This document shows positions 1-8,829 of a stretch of 64,000 nucleotides of DNA, one piece after another. Source of the stretch: Lampropedia aestuarii. GTDB taxonomy: Bacteria > Pseudomonadota > Gammaproteobacteria > Burkholderiales > Burkholderiaceae_C. Positions within the stretch are counted from its first letter, which is position 1. Each line of letters opens with the position of its first letter. The stretch spans positions 1-64,000 of the forward strand of contig NZ_SSWX01000010.1 of assembly GCF_004803635.1 (NCBI RefSeq). Reading direction: 5' to 3'. The position numbers were made by a program, and so were the translations under genes. The notes under the pieces were generated by a model. It saw only the letters and a list, made by a program, of their open reading frames with translations. It had not been told where the DNA came from and did not search any database.

Positions 1-397
1 GTGCCAATCGGCCAGGGGGTTTTGCTTTGTGGACGGTTTTAAATTCGCATAACTCCTGACCGAGATTTGTAGCGATCTGCTTGGGCTTCTCAACTTCACG
101 CGGCGCCTTTTATGACTTGCGCGACTGCGTGGAGATGAGAAACAGTCTCTGAGGCCCCATGTCCACGCATCGCCAACAATTTCTCGTCGGCAAGAGGCAG
201 TCATGGTGCAGTGGCTTTGCGTGTCCAAGCCAGTCTGGTAGACGCGTTTGGGCCAGCTGCGCTTGCCTATTACTTGCTTGCATGGCTGGTCTGCTGGCCC
301 TGGTTGGGCAATCAAGCCATGTATTCTCCCCGCTTTATTCATATGGCCCTGCGCATGGCCAGATGGGGATCTTGTGCGCATCGGATGCAGCAGCACG
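1..397. other. Stretch without a supportable gene
   Basis: No reading frame here has a convincing start, ribosome binding site and family match. Positions 121-150 match the right end of the dispersed inverted-repeat element described below (GCGACTGCGTGGAG, then AACAGTCTCT). A plus-strand frame at about 211-430 encodes a W/Y/L-rich stretch that vaguely recalls a short membrane protein, but it lacks a start signal and runs into the antisense ridA gene. The plus-strand terminator immediately downstream suggests that an upstream plus-strand gene once ended here. Confidence 0.5.
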
Positions 398-430
398 CCC
401 TCCTGCCTAGGAGGGTGGAGTTTATTTTTG
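398..430 (+). terminator. Rho-independent terminator (plus-strand transcripts)
   Basis: A perfect 7-bp stem (CCCTCCT 398-404, AGGAGGG 409-415) with a 4-nt loop is followed within a few bases by the T-rich run TTTATTTTTG (421-430). The T run lies only on the plus-strand side, so this would stop transcription entering from the left. It abuts the stop codon of the antisense ridA gene. Confidence 0.6.
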
Positions 431-772
431 TACCGCAATCACGGCGATCTCGACCGTGTATTGAGGAAAGGCCAATTTGGATTCCACACAAGCCCGGGCA
501 GGTGTGTGGCCTTGTGGCACCCAGGCGTCCCAGACAGCGTTCATTTCGTTGAAGGTCGCCGCTTCTGCAATCCAAATATTGGCGCTGACGATGTCTTCTT
601 TGCTGCAGCCAGCCTCGGCAAGCAGACGGTCAATTTTGCCCAAGATTTGTTCGGTTTGTCCGGCGACAGAGGCCGATGTGTCGTCTGCGACTTGCCCCGA
701 TAGAAATACAAAACCGTTGGCAACTACAGCGCCACTCATACGGGCATTGGGTTGAATTCTTTGGATGACCAT
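422..772 (-). CDS. RidA family enamine/imine deaminase
   Basis: 116 aa, the usual length for the YjgF/YER057c/UK114 (RidA) family. RidA proteins hydrolyse reactive 2-imino/enamino acids made by PLP enzymes and FAD amino acid oxidases to 2-oxoacids plus ammonia. The conserved anion-binding arginine is in PARACVES (R93) with the glutamate E97 four residues on; the central FLSGQV motif is also typical. The start has a good AAAGGAAA ribosome site. It is divergent from the ferredoxin oxidoreductase operon, which encodes two FAD oxidoreductases of the amine-oxidising type, so clearing their imine products is a reasonable inferred role. The intergenic region carries two TGTCGACA sites that could control both directions. 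The exact substrate is unknown; sequence cannot separate RidA subfamilies securely. Confidence 0.93.
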   Translation of the reverse strand: MVIQRIQPNARMSGAVVANGFVFLSGQVADDTSASVAGQTEQILGKIDRLLAEAGCSKEDIVSANIWIAEAATFNEMNAVWDAWVPQGHTPARACVESKLAFPQYTVEIAVIAVQK

Positions 773-807
773 GGTGATTTCCTTTGGTGTTAAAAGTGAT
801 TATCTTA

Positions 808-817
808 GTGTCGACAC
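808..817. promoter_or_regulatory. Candidate GntR operator, site A (GTGTCGACAC)
   Basis: Perfect 10-bp palindrome, 35 bp upstream of the ridA start, in an AT-rich divergent intergenic region. Its core TGTCGAC also occurs twice immediately upstream of the GntR/FCD regulator gene at the far end of the same locus, which suggests that this regulator binds here. Confidence 0.6.
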
Positions 818-920
818 ATATATTTTAAACAATAGAGCGTATCTGTAAATCTCTCTGCGTCAGTATTTTTACCTATACTTTTTTAAACTTTTTTCTAGAT
901 AATTAACATGAACAAACAAA

Positions 921-928
921 TGTCGACA
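921..928. promoter_or_regulatory. Candidate GntR operator, site B (TGTCGACA)
   Basis: Second TGTCGACA palindrome in the ridA/ferredoxin oxidoreductase intergenic region, 79 bp upstream of the ATG at 1008 and about 110 bp from site A. Two sites flanking an AT-rich core fit control of divergent promoters by one dimeric repressor. Inferred from sequence symmetry only. Confidence 0.55.
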
Positions 929-1007
929 CTTGTGTATTTAATTTGGAATGCATGGCGAGTCGATCAATTGCACAGCAGGGCGATGTGGCCCACGTTGGAG
1001 ACACAAC

Positions 1008-4000
1008 ATGACTTTGAAGACGGTTCAGCTTGACGATAAATACGTTCTGAAAAAAGGCCGCGTCTTTATCACAGGCACCCAGGCGCTGGTGCGCTTGCCG
1101 ATGACTCAGCGCTTGCGTGATGCGGAGGCTGGCAAGAATACGGCGGGCTATATTTCAGGCTATCGAGGCTCGCCGCTGGGCGGCTTGGATGATCAGCTGG
1201 GCAAGGTCAAGAAGTTATTGGCTGAACACCATGTGGTGTTTCAGCCGGGGGTGAATGAGGATTTGGCTGCCACTGCGGTGTGGGGTACGCAGCAAGCCGA
1301 GGCGACAGGCCATGGGCGCTACGATGGGGTGTTTGCCATGTGGTATGGCAAGGGGCCTGGTGTGGACCGCACAGGTGATGCATTCCGCCATGGCAACTTG
1401 GCCGGCTCCTCCAAGCAGGGCGGCGTGTTGGTATTAATGGGCGATGACCATACCTGTGAGTCATCGACGACCTGCCATCAGAGTGAATTTGCCATGCTGG
1501 ATGCGATGATGCCAGTGCTGAGTCCGTCTGGGGTACAAGAAATTCTGGATTTTGGCGTATTCGGCTGGGCGCTGTCGCGTTACAGCGGCTGCTGGGTAGG
1601 TATCAAGTGCGTGAAAGACACGGTAGAGGCGACGGCCTCGATCGATGTTGATATCGACCGTGTGCAGATTCAATGGCCAGAAGGGCTGGTGCTGCCCCCC
1701 GATGGTTTGAATTTGCGCCAGCCAGATACGCCCCATGCGCAAGAAGCGCGGCTGCACCGCTACAAGCTCGGTGCTGTGAAAGCTTTTGCCAGGTGCAATC
1801 AACTCGATCGCATCGTCATTGAGCCTGCTGCGCCAGCGTTAGGCATCATCACCCATGGCAAGAGCTATCTGGATGTGCTGCAGGCGCTCGATGAGTTGGG
1901 CTTGAGTGAGGAGGCCGCCGCTGCGCAGGGTGTGCGTCTGTACAAGGTTGGCATGACGTGGCCGCTGGAGCCTGAAGGCGCGGTCGCATTTGCGCAGGGT
2001 TTGCACACCGTTGTGGTGGTGGAGGAAAAACGCAGTCTGCTGGAGTTCCAGCTTAAGGAGCTGCTGTATGGCCAGGCGGCAGCGCCTGCCATTATTGGTA
2101 AGCAAGATGAGCAGGGGCAAACCCTGTTCCAGTCTGAGATGGCGCTGGACTCCAATCAAATTGCGATTGCCATTGGCGAGCGCTTGGTGGCGCTGGGGCG
2201 GGGCGATGCGCAGGCGCTGCATGCCTTGGAAGAGCGGGTGGCGCAATTGCGCAGTTACCGGGCTCCAAAAGGGGTGATCGATATCGTCTCGCGCAGTTTT
2301 TATTTTTGCAGCGGATGCCCGCATAACTCCTCCACGGTTCTGCCCGAAGGCAGTGAGGGCTATGCAGGCATTGGTTGCAGTTGGATGGCTCAGGCCATGG
2401 ACAGATCGACGACCGGCTATACGCAGATGGGGGCAGAGGGCTTGTCCTGGGTGGGGGAGGCTCCGTTTTCCAAACGCAGCCATATGTTCCAGAACTTGGG
2501 CGACGGCACATATTTTCATTCGGGTTTGCTGGCCATTCGCGCCGCGGTATCCGCCAAAACCAATATCACCTACAAAATTCTGTTCAATGACGCGGTGGCC
2601 ATGACAGGGGGGCAGCGCCATGATGGGCCCTTGGATGTGCCCAGTATTGCGCACCAGGTGTATGCCGAAGGGGTCAAACGCGTCGTGGTGGTCACGGATG
2701 AGCCCGATAAATACCCCAGTGGCATCGTGTGGCCCAAGGGCTTGACCATCCACCACCGCGATAGCCTCAACGACGTGCAAAAACAGCTGCGCGAGATCGA
2801 GGGTACTACGGTGTTGATCTATGACCAGACGTGCGCGGCAGAGAAAAGACGCCGGCGCAAACGCGGCACGTTTCCCGATCCAGCCAAGCGTGTCGTGATC
2901 AACGACTTGGTGTGCGAGGGTTGTGGAGACTGCGGGGTTCAATCGAACTGCGTGTCGGTGCAACCGTTGGAGACGGAATTGGGCCGCAAGCGCACGATTG
3001 ACCAGTCCAGCTGCAACAAGGATTTCTCCTGCGTGAAAGGCTTTTGCCCCAGCTTTGTCACAGTGCTGGGCGGCCAGTTGCGCAAGCCCGAAAAGATCGG
3101 CAGCAGTGGGGTATTTCCAGCTGTGCCAGAGCCAGTGCTGCCCTCGCTGGAAGAGGGCGTCTACAGCATCTTGGTTGCCGGTATGGGGGGCACAGGGGTA
3201 GTCACCATTGGGGCCATTTTGGGGATGGCTGCGCATTTGGAGGGGCGCGGCTGCGGTTTGTTGGACATGGCCGGTTTGGCCCAAAAAGGCGGGTCGGTCT
3301 GGAGCCATCTTCGCTTTGGAAAATCCCCAGAAGCGATCAAGACCATTCGTATTGCGCCGGGTAATGCCGATCTGGTATTGGGCTGCGACATGATTGTGGC
3401 GGGCAACTCCAAAACGCTGGCGCTGACCCGCAAAGGCAAGACCCACATGCTGGTCAATACCGAAGAGACCATGCCGGGTGATTTTGCGCGCAAGGCCGAT
3501 ATGCAATACCCGTCTGGGTCGTTGCAGAACAATATCATCCATGCGGTAGGGGCTGATGCGGCTGAGTTTGTGCAGGCCGGACGTATTGCGCGCGCATTGT
3601 TGGGCGACAGTATTGCCGCGAATATGTTCATGCTGGGATATGCCTACCAGCGCGGCTTGATCCCTATTTCTGCGACAGCGATCGAGGCGGCCATCGAGCT
3701 CAATGGCACTGCGCAGCAAATGAACAAAGACGCCTTTTTATGGGGCCGGCGCACGGCTGTCGATGCGCAGGCCGTCGAGCATGTGTTGTCCGCACGCCAG
3801 AAGAAGAGTGCAACCAGTGTCAGCCCTGCACCGCTCCAAAGTCTGGCGCAGTCGATTGCGTGGCGCAGAGCGTATTTAGTGGGCTACCAGAGCGAGGCGT
3901 ATGCCCAGCGCTACACCGAATTGGTCGAGCGGGTGCAGCGCTGGGAGCACCAGCAATGCGCAGGCAAAGAAGAGGTGACGCAGGCGGTGGCGCGTTATTA

Positions 4001-4511
4001 CTTCAAGTTGCTGGCCATCAAAGACGAATACGAGGTGGCGCGCTTGCACACCGACCCTGCTTTTTTAGACAGCGTGAAACAACGCTTTGAGGGCGACTAC
4101 CGGCTGGTCTTCAATTTGGCGCCACCACTGCTGGCTAAGCGCGATGCCAGTACGGGCGAGCCTAGCAAGCAAGAGTTTGGTGCTTGGATTTTGCCAGTGT
4201 TTAGGGTGCTGGCCCGCATGAAATCACTCAGAGGCACACGCCTGGATGTGTTTGGTTACACCGCCGAACGCCGCCAAGAGCGCGCACTGATTGGGGCCTA
4301 TGAGCAGCATATCGCCGCCGTGCTGGAGGCGGGCCAGAGCGGCCTTGATGCAGCGCAGTACCAGGCTGCCTTGGAGCTGCTGTCATTGCCAGAGCACATT
4401 CGTGGTTATGGCCATGTGCGTGAGCGCCATCTTGCGCAAACTCGCCAACGCGAGGCGGCTTTGTTGCAGGCGCTGCAGCGCCGCGTGATTGCGCTGAAAA
4501 AAGTCGCTTGA
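1008..4511 (+). CDS. Indolepyruvate ferredoxin oxidoreductase family protein (fused IorA-IorB type)
   Basis: About 1167 aa, the length of the large single-chain 2-oxoacid:ferredoxin oxidoreductases of Proteobacteria. These use thiamine diphosphate and Fe-S clusters to convert aryl- or branched 2-oxoacids plus CoA to acyl-CoA, CO2 and reduced ferredoxin. Order seen: N-terminal pyrimidine-binding half (SGYRGSPLGGLD, with VNEDLAATAVWG), central TPP half (GIGCSWMAQAMD and FNDAVAMTGGQ), a cysteine-rich Fe-S region around residues 635-690 (CEGCGDCG, CVKGFC), then a gamma-type domain (VAGMGGTGVVTIG, around 720) and a C-terminal helical extension. The ATG at 1008 is preferred over an upstream in-frame ATG at 948 because GGAG lies 8 nt before it and family similarity starts there. 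First gene of a long operon. The natural 2-oxoacid is not determinable from sequence. Confidence 0.93.
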   Translation: MTLKTVQLDDKYVLKKGRVFITGTQALVRLPMTQRLRDAEAGKNTAGYISGYRGSPLGGLDDQLGKVKKLLAEHHVVFQPGVNEDLAATAVWGTQQAEATGHGRYDGVFAMWYGKGPGVDRTGDAFRHGNLAGSSKQGGVLVLMGDDHTCESSTTCHQSEFAMLDAMMPVLSPSGVQEILDFGVFGWALSRYSGCWVGIKCVKDTVEATASIDVDIDRVQIQWPEGLVLPPDGLNLRQPDTPHAQEARLHRYKLGAVKAFARCNQLDRIVIEPAAPALGIITHGKSYLDVLQALDELGLSEEAAAAQGVRLYKVGMTWPLEPEGAVAFAQGLHTVVVVEEKRSLLEFQLKELLYGQAAAPAIIGKQDEQGQTLFQSEMALDSNQIAIAIGERLVALGRGDAQALHALEERVAQLRSYRAPKGVIDIVSRSFYFCSGCPHNSSTVLPEGSEGYAGIGCSWMAQAMDRSTTGYTQMGAEGLSWVGEAPFSKRSHMFQNLGDGTYFHSGLLAIRAAVSAKTNITYKILFNDAVAMTGGQRHDGPLDVPSIAHQVYAEGVKRVVVVTDEPDKYPSGIVWPKGLTIHHRDSLNDVQKQLREIEGTTVLIYDQTCAAEKRRRRKRGTFPDPAKRVVINDLVCEGCGDCGVQSNCVSVQPLETELGRKRTIDQSSCNKDFSCVKGFCPSFVTVLGGQLRKPEKIGSSGVFPAVPEPVLPSLEEGVYSILVAGMGGTGVVTIGAILGMAAHLEGRGCGLLDMAGLAQKGGSVWSHLRFGKSPEAIKTIRIAPGNADLVLGCDMIVAGNSKTLALTRKGKTHMLVNTEETMPGDFARKADMQYPSGSLQNNIIHAVGADAAEFVQAGRIARALLGDSIAANMFMLGYAYQRGLIPISATAIEAAIELNGTAQQMNKDAFLWGRRTAVDAQAVEHVLSARQKKSATSVSPAPLQSLAQSIAWRRAYLVGYQSEAYAQRYTELVERVQRWEHQQCAGKEEVTQAVARYYFKLLAIKDEYEVARLHTDPAFLDSVKQRFEGDYRLVFNLAPPLLAKRDASTGEPSKQEFGAWILPVFRVLARMKSLRGTRLDVFGYTAERRQERALIGAYEQHIAAVLEAGQSGLDAAQYQAALELLSLPEHIRGYGHVRERHLAQTRQREAALLQALQRRVIALKKVA

Positions 4512-4683
4512 TTCGATTGCCGAGCTCCACAGGCAGCGATGGTGGCCTGACTGGGCCCCAAGAGTGCTTGGCCTTGATGAGCGTGGGCTATTGCAGTTGG
4601 TTTGCAGAGTGTATTGAAGGACGGATCCCCTATTTCAAATAAAAGCGGCCAATGGGTGCATTGGCTGCACGGAGACACGATCT

Positions 4684-5922
4684 ATGAAAACAGTTGTTTT
4701 GGGTGCCGGGCTGGCGGGTATGACCACTGCCTGGTATCTCGCAGCCCAGGGCAGGGCGGTCACAGTGGTCGATCGCCAGGCATTGGCCGCGTCAGAGACC
4801 AGCTATGCCAATGCAGGCATGATTGCGCCGGGCCATGCATACACATGGGCTTCACCACGTGCGCCAGGCATTTTGTGGCGTTCGCTGCGCGATGACACTC
4901 AGGCGCTGCTGCTCAAACCTCGACTCGATCCGACGATGTGGCGATGGTTGTGGCAGTTTCTGCGCAACTGCACGGCGCAGAAGGCGCGCTACAACACCTC
5001 AAGAAAGCTGGTGCTGTGCCGCTATTCGCAGGCGGAGTTGCGCAGCTTGACCCAACAGCTCGCGCTGGAGTACGAACTCTTGAGTACTGGGGCCTTGTAC
5101 CTTTACCGAGATGAGGCGCTTTTGAAGCGCGGGGTGGCCAATATGCAAGTCCTGATGGACGGAGGCATGCCTTTGCGCGGTATTAGCCGAGAAGAGGCAA
5201 TCGAGCTGGAGCCGGCATTGGCCAGCAGTCCCTTTGCAGGGGCCATTCTCAGTCCCACGGATGAAAGCGGTGATGCGCGCATGTTCACCCGCAATCTCGC
5301 CAAAGCCTGTGAGGCTGCGGGGGTGGAGTTTGTCATGGGCACGGCCATTCGCCGCATCGAGGCCCAGGGCGATCGTATTGTGGGGGTGCATACGGACAAA
5401 GGCGTCATTAGTGGCGATGACTATGTGTTGGCGATGGGGTGTGACTCGCCGCTGATGAGTCGCGCGCTGGGGTATCGACTGCCGGTCTATCCCGTCAAAG
5501 GCTATTCGGTCACGTTCCCGATTCGGCCAGAAGATGAGCCGCCGAGCATGTCCGGAGTGGACGAGCAGGCCTTGGTGGCGTGGGCGCGATATGGCAATCG
5601 GCTGCGTTTTACTGCTACTGCTGAATTTACCGGGTATGACCGCAGCCACACGCCAGCCAACTTCGAACCGATGCTGAAGGTGGCGCGCCAGTTGTTTCCC
5701 AATGGCGCCGATTACAGCCAGCCCGACTACTGGGCAGGTTTGCGCCCTATGACGCCGGAAGGCTTGCCGATCTTGGGCAAGAGTCGGCATCGCAATCTGT
5801 ACCTCAACACCGGCCACGGCCATATGGGCTGGACCATGGCCTGTGGGACGGCACGCGTTGTCAGCGACATCATGGCTGGCAAAACCCCTGACATCGACAT
5901 CACAGGAATGACACTGCAATGA
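4684..5922 (+). CDS. DadA-like FAD-dependent D-amino acid dehydrogenase
   Basis: 412 aa, near the usual size for the DadA subgroup of the DAO/glycine-oxidase fold. The N-terminal dinucleotide-binding site is VLGAGLAGM (residues 5-13); the FAD-contact segments SYANAGMIAP and the C-terminal GLRPMTPEGLPILG plus NTGHGHMGW are hallmarks of DadA. The family oxidises D-amino acids to 2-imino acids and passes electrons to the respiratory chain from the inner face of the membrane. Start supported by GGAG 9 nt upstream. The stop overlaps the next start as ATGA, showing translational coupling to the racemase-family gene. With ridA and a 2-oxoacid oxidoreductase nearby, oxidative deamination of a D-amino acid is the most economical reading. 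Substrate unknown; two further FAD amine-oxidising proteins occur in this window. Confidence 0.88.
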   Translation: MKTVVLGAGLAGMTTAWYLAAQGRAVTVVDRQALAASETSYANAGMIAPGHAYTWASPRAPGILWRSLRDDTQALLLKPRLDPTMWRWLWQFLRNCTAQKARYNTSRKLVLCRYSQAELRSLTQQLALEYELLSTGALYLYRDEALLKRGVANMQVLMDGGMPLRGISREEAIELEPALASSPFAGAILSPTDESGDARMFTRNLAKACEAAGVEFVMGTAIRRIEAQGDRIVGVHTDKGVISGDDYVLAMGCDSPLMSRALGYRLPVYPVKGYSVTFPIRPEDEPPSMSGVDEQALVAWARYGNRLRFTATAEFTGYDRSHTPANFEPMLKVARQLFPNGADYSQPDYWAGLRPMTPEGLPILGKSRHRNLYLNTGHGHMGWTMACGTARVVSDIMAGKTPDIDITGMTLQ

Positions 5923-6689
5923 ACGCGATCACTGATACCTCCTACGAGATTTTGCCCTTCACACTGGGGCCAGGCTTGATGTCCCGCGCGGCCATTGGAC
6001 TGGTGGTTTTGGCCACCGATCAAACGATGGAATATGAGTGGCGCAAGATTATGAATCTGCCAGGCGTTGCTTATTTTGCTGCCCGTATGCCCAGTCCACA
6101 AGACATTCAGCCTGACACACTGGCGGCAATGCGCAAAGACATTGCCACTGCCGTTGAGATGATTTTGCCGGGCATTGAATTGCCTGTCGTGGCGTTTGGT
6201 TGCACTTCTGGTGCGATCGTCATTGGCGAGGCACAGGTCTTTGAGGAAATCCGCAAGGGCAAACCGCAGGCTGTTGGCACCAGCCCGATTACAGCTGCCA
6301 AACACGGCCTGGCCAAACTGGGCGCGCGGCGCATCGCTTTGCTGACGCCGTATGTGGCCTCCATCAACCGTTTATTCCAAGAGCATTTGCAGGCGCAAGG
6401 CTTTGAAGTCAGCCGCATTGCTACTTTCAACCACTCCAACGATGCCGAGGTGGCACGCATTGATGCCACTTCGCTCAAGCGCGCTATTTTGCAGGTCGGA
6501 GCGCACGCCGATGTGGATGCGGTGTTTGTCTCATGCACCAGCTTGTGCATGTGCGACCAGACCCGGCAGATTGAGCAGCTCCTGGGCAAGCCCATTGTGT
6601 CCAGCAATAGCGCGATGGCATGGCATGCGCTGCGACTGGCGGGCATCCCTGACACCCTGCCCCAATGGGGCCGATTGTTTGAAGTTTAG
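5919..6689 (+). CDS. Asp/Glu racemase superfamily protein (maleate isomerase/AMDase-like)
   Basis: 256 aa. Two conserved cysteines in opposite halves mark the aspartate/glutamate racemase superfamily: AFGCTSGA (first half) and VSCTSLCMCD (second half). Members include amino acid and hydantoin racemases, maleate cis-trans isomerase, arylmalonate decarboxylase and EutA of ectoine use. All use a cysteine pair for proton transfer at an alpha carbon. Translationally coupled (ATGA) to the DadA-like dehydrogenase, so racemising an imported L-amino acid to the D-form that the dehydrogenase oxidises is plausible, but a decarboxylase or isomerase role is not excluded. No membrane segment or signal peptide is seen. 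Confidence 0.8.
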   Translation: MNAITDTSYEILPFTLGPGLMSRAAIGLVVLATDQTMEYEWRKIMNLPGVAYFAARMPSPQDIQPDTLAAMRKDIATAVEMILPGIELPVVAFGCTSGAIVIGEAQVFEEIRKGKPQAVGTSPITAAKHGLAKLGARRIALLTPYVASINRLFQEHLQAQGFEVSRIATFNHSNDAEVARIDATSLKRAILQVGAHADVDAVFVSCTSLCMCDQTRQIEQLLGKPIVSSNSAMAWHALRLAGIPDTLPQWGRLFEV

Positions 6690-6753
6690 AGACGAGATAC
6701 GAAAAAAAAGTGTTCCCTCAACCGGCAAGCTTCCATCCATTAAGGAGACAACA

Positions 6754-7866
6754 ATGAATAAACGCAACTTTCTCTCACTCTGTGCAGGTGCGGCTCTTTT
6801 GGGCACTCTTCATATTGCAGCGGCGCAAGAAGCCATTCGCATTGGCGCGGTGCTGCCCTTGACCGGGCCATCGGCGACGATTGGTGAAGACATGCGCCGC
6901 GGTCTGCAACTGGGCGTGGAGCGTGTGAATGCCAATGGTGGCGTCATGGGCAAGCAGCTGGCGCTCATTGTGGAGGACTCCGCCAATAACCCCACCACGG
7001 CCTTAACAGCTGCCCGCAAACTTGCCACGGTCGATAAGGTGCCGGTGGTATTGGGTGAGTTTTCTTCCAGTATTACCTTGCCGGTGGCCCAATACTTGGT
7101 CAAAGAAGGCGTGGTACATATGAATATCGGCAGTAGCAGTACCAAAGTGCGCGATCTGGGAGATTCCGCGTTCAATTTGATAGGACTGGAAGATGCCGGC
7201 AATCGCTTTGCCGCTCAAGACGTCTATGCGATGGGCTTGCGCAACGTGGCGGTGATCACGCCCAACAATGCTTATGGGCAGGGGGTGAGCCATGGTTTCA
7301 AGGAAGAGTTTGAGAAGCTCGGTGGCAAGGTGGCTGGACAAATTTTGTACACCGGCGGGCAGTCCTCTTATCGCCGTGAGCTGCAACAGCTGGCGCGTGC
7401 AAAACCCGATGCCTATCTCTACTCTTCGTACGGGCATGAGGCGGCCATCATCAACCGCGAAGCCAAAGAACTGGGTTTGCGTAGCCAGCCTTGGTACGCC
7501 TACATCATGAGCATGTCGGTGTCTGACACACCGGCTGACATTGCAGAAGGTCAGGTCGGCATGGAGCTGGGCGCCTCTAAAGGGGAGTTGGGGCAAGCTT
7601 ATGCACAGGCGTACAACACGGCATTCAAAGAGGGCTTTGCCTCTGTTTTCAACGGCTACGCCTATGACGGTGTTGTGCTGATTGGCGCAGCCATGAATCA
7701 GGCCGCAGGCAGCAGTGCTGCAGATGTGCAAAAAGGACTGAAGGCGGTGAGTGAGCAAGGCTTTACCGGCGTCACAGGACCCATTCATTTCGATGCCAAG
7801 GGCCAGCGCACAGACCCGCCGTACGACAAGCTCAAGCTTGAGAACGGCAAGTTAATTCCGCGCTGA
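6754..7866 (+). CDS. Liv-type ABC transporter periplasmic substrate-binding protein
   Basis: 370 aa. Starts with a Sec signal peptide (NFLSLCAGAALLGTLHIAAA, cleavage after the AAA run) and continues with IRIGAVLPLTGPSATIGEDM, the opening strand of the periplasmic-binding-protein type 1 family used by branched-chain amino acid (HAAT) importers. The start at 6754 has AAGGAG 6 nt upstream; a longer in-frame reading would run through the racemase gene and is rejected. First of five genes encoding a complete importer. Family members bind amino acids, amides, urea or aromatic acids. The intervening stem-loop after the gene fits higher expression of the binding protein than of the permeases. Confidence 0.94.
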   Translation: MNKRNFLSLCAGAALLGTLHIAAAQEAIRIGAVLPLTGPSATIGEDMRRGLQLGVERVNANGGVMGKQLALIVEDSANNPTTALTAARKLATVDKVPVVLGEFSSSITLPVAQYLVKEGVVHMNIGSSSTKVRDLGDSAFNLIGLEDAGNRFAAQDVYAMGLRNVAVITPNNAYGQGVSHGFKEEFEKLGGKVAGQILYTGGQSSYRRELQQLARAKPDAYLYSSYGHEAAIINREAKELGLRSQPWYAYIMSMSVSDTPADIAEGQVGMELGASKGELGQAYAQAYNTAFKEGFASVFNGYAYDGVVLIGAAMNQAAGSSAADVQKGLKAVSEQGFTGVTGPIHFDAKGQRTDPPYDKLKLENGKLIPR

Positions 7867-7884
7867 TTTTTCCCTCTCACTGCT

Positions 7885-7914
7885 CTGAGCGCAACGGCCA
7901 TCGTTGCTGCTCAG
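7885..7914 (+). terminator. Intercistronic stem-loop after the binding-protein gene
   Basis: CTGAGCGCAACG (7885-7896) pairs with CGTTGC and GCTCAG (7902-7914) with a single bulged T and a 5-nt loop. It is followed by CCTTTT rather than a strong T tract. It probably acts as a partial terminator or mRNA-stabilising hairpin between the binding-protein gene and the permease genes. Confidence 0.6.
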
Positions 7915-7935
7915 GGTGCCTTTTGGAGCGCGTGC

Positions 7936-8829
7936 ATGTTGCAATTTTTTATAGATACTTTAATGCGGACCTCAGATTTGGCGCTGGTGGCGCTGGGTCT
8001 GAGCATGCTCTACGGCTTGGTCAAGTTTCCCAATATCGCCCATGTTCAATACGCCATGGTCGGTGCGTTTTTGGCCTACTGGCTGTACGGCTTGGGGCTG
8101 CCCTTGGCACTGGCCCTGGTGGTGGGGGCGGGGCTGACGGGCTTGATTACCTTGTTGGTGCAGTTGCTGGTGTTTGACCGACTGCTGCAAAGCGGCCCAT
8201 CGATTGCCATGATTGGCTCATTGGCGGTGTCCATGTTGCTGGTGGCCATTGTGCTGGGCGTTGCGGGCTCTTTTCCGCACATGTTTGTGTTGCCCAATAT
8301 GGAGCCAGTCCTTATCGGTGATGCCCGCTTGTCGAGGGCGCAGCTGTGGATGGTATTGACCACCGCCGTGTTGCTGGTGGTGTTTCTGGTGCTGTTGTTC
8401 TATACCCAAGCGGGGCGGGCCATGCGGGCCTTGGCCAGCAACCGTGCTTTGGCTGATGCCTCTGGGCTCAATGCCTCGCGCATCACCAATGTGGTCACGT
8501 TGCTCAGTGGCGCCTTGGCGGGATTGGGCGGGGGCATGTTGGCCATCTCTGGCGGTGCACACGTCAATTTGGGCCATGACATGTTGTTGCCCGTGTTTGC
8601 GGCCGCCATTCTTGGTGGTTTGGGTAATCCGATTGGTGCGGTGGCTGGGGCATTTTTGATCGCGCTTGCCGAGACAACGGTTACCAACATCAATTTCGGC
8701 CCGATGCTGGGTGAATCGCTGGTGTTTTTACCGGCTTCCTATATTGGCGCAGCCGCGTTCCTGATCTTGTTGTTGGCATTGCTATTCAAGCCTTACGGCC
8801 TGTTTGACAAGGAGGTGCGCCGTGTTTGA
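7936..8829 (+). CDS. Liv-type ABC transporter permease (LivH-like)
   Basis: 297 aa, strongly hydrophobic, with about eight membrane segments. Sequence is typical of LivH-type HAAT permeases: DLALVALGLSMLYGLVKFPNIAH near the N-terminus, then RAMRALASNRALADASGLN (the EAA-like cytoplasmic loop contacting the ATPase) and a glycine-rich LGGLGNPIGAVAGAF near the C-terminus. It forms the inner-membrane channel with the next gene product. GGAG lies upstream of the ATG. The gene overlaps the next start by 8 nt. Confidence 0.93.
   Translation: MLQFFIDTLMRTSDLALVALGLSMLYGLVKFPNIAHVQYAMVGAFLAYWLYGLGLPLALALVVGAGLTGLITLLVQLLVFDRLLQSGPSIAMIGSLAVSMLLVAIVLGVAGSFPHMFVLPNMEPVLIGDARLSRAQLWMVLTTAVLLVVFLVLLFYTQAGRAMRALASNRALADASGLNASRITNVVTLLSGALAGLGGGMLAISGGAHVNLGHDMLLPVFAAAILGGLGNPIGAVAGAFLIALAETTVTNINFGPMLGESLVFLPASYIGAAAFLILLLALLFKPYGLFDKEVRRV

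Noticed and set aside
211-430. Plus-strand frame with a W/Y/L-rich stretch as a possible small membrane protein remnant
   Set aside because: No start signal, overlaps antisense ridA, and similarity to any family is too weak to call.
1839-3719. 626-aa minus-strand reading frame inside the ferredoxin oxidoreductase gene
   Set aside because: It is a codon-usage shadow of the true plus-strand gene; its translation has no domain motifs and it has no start signal.
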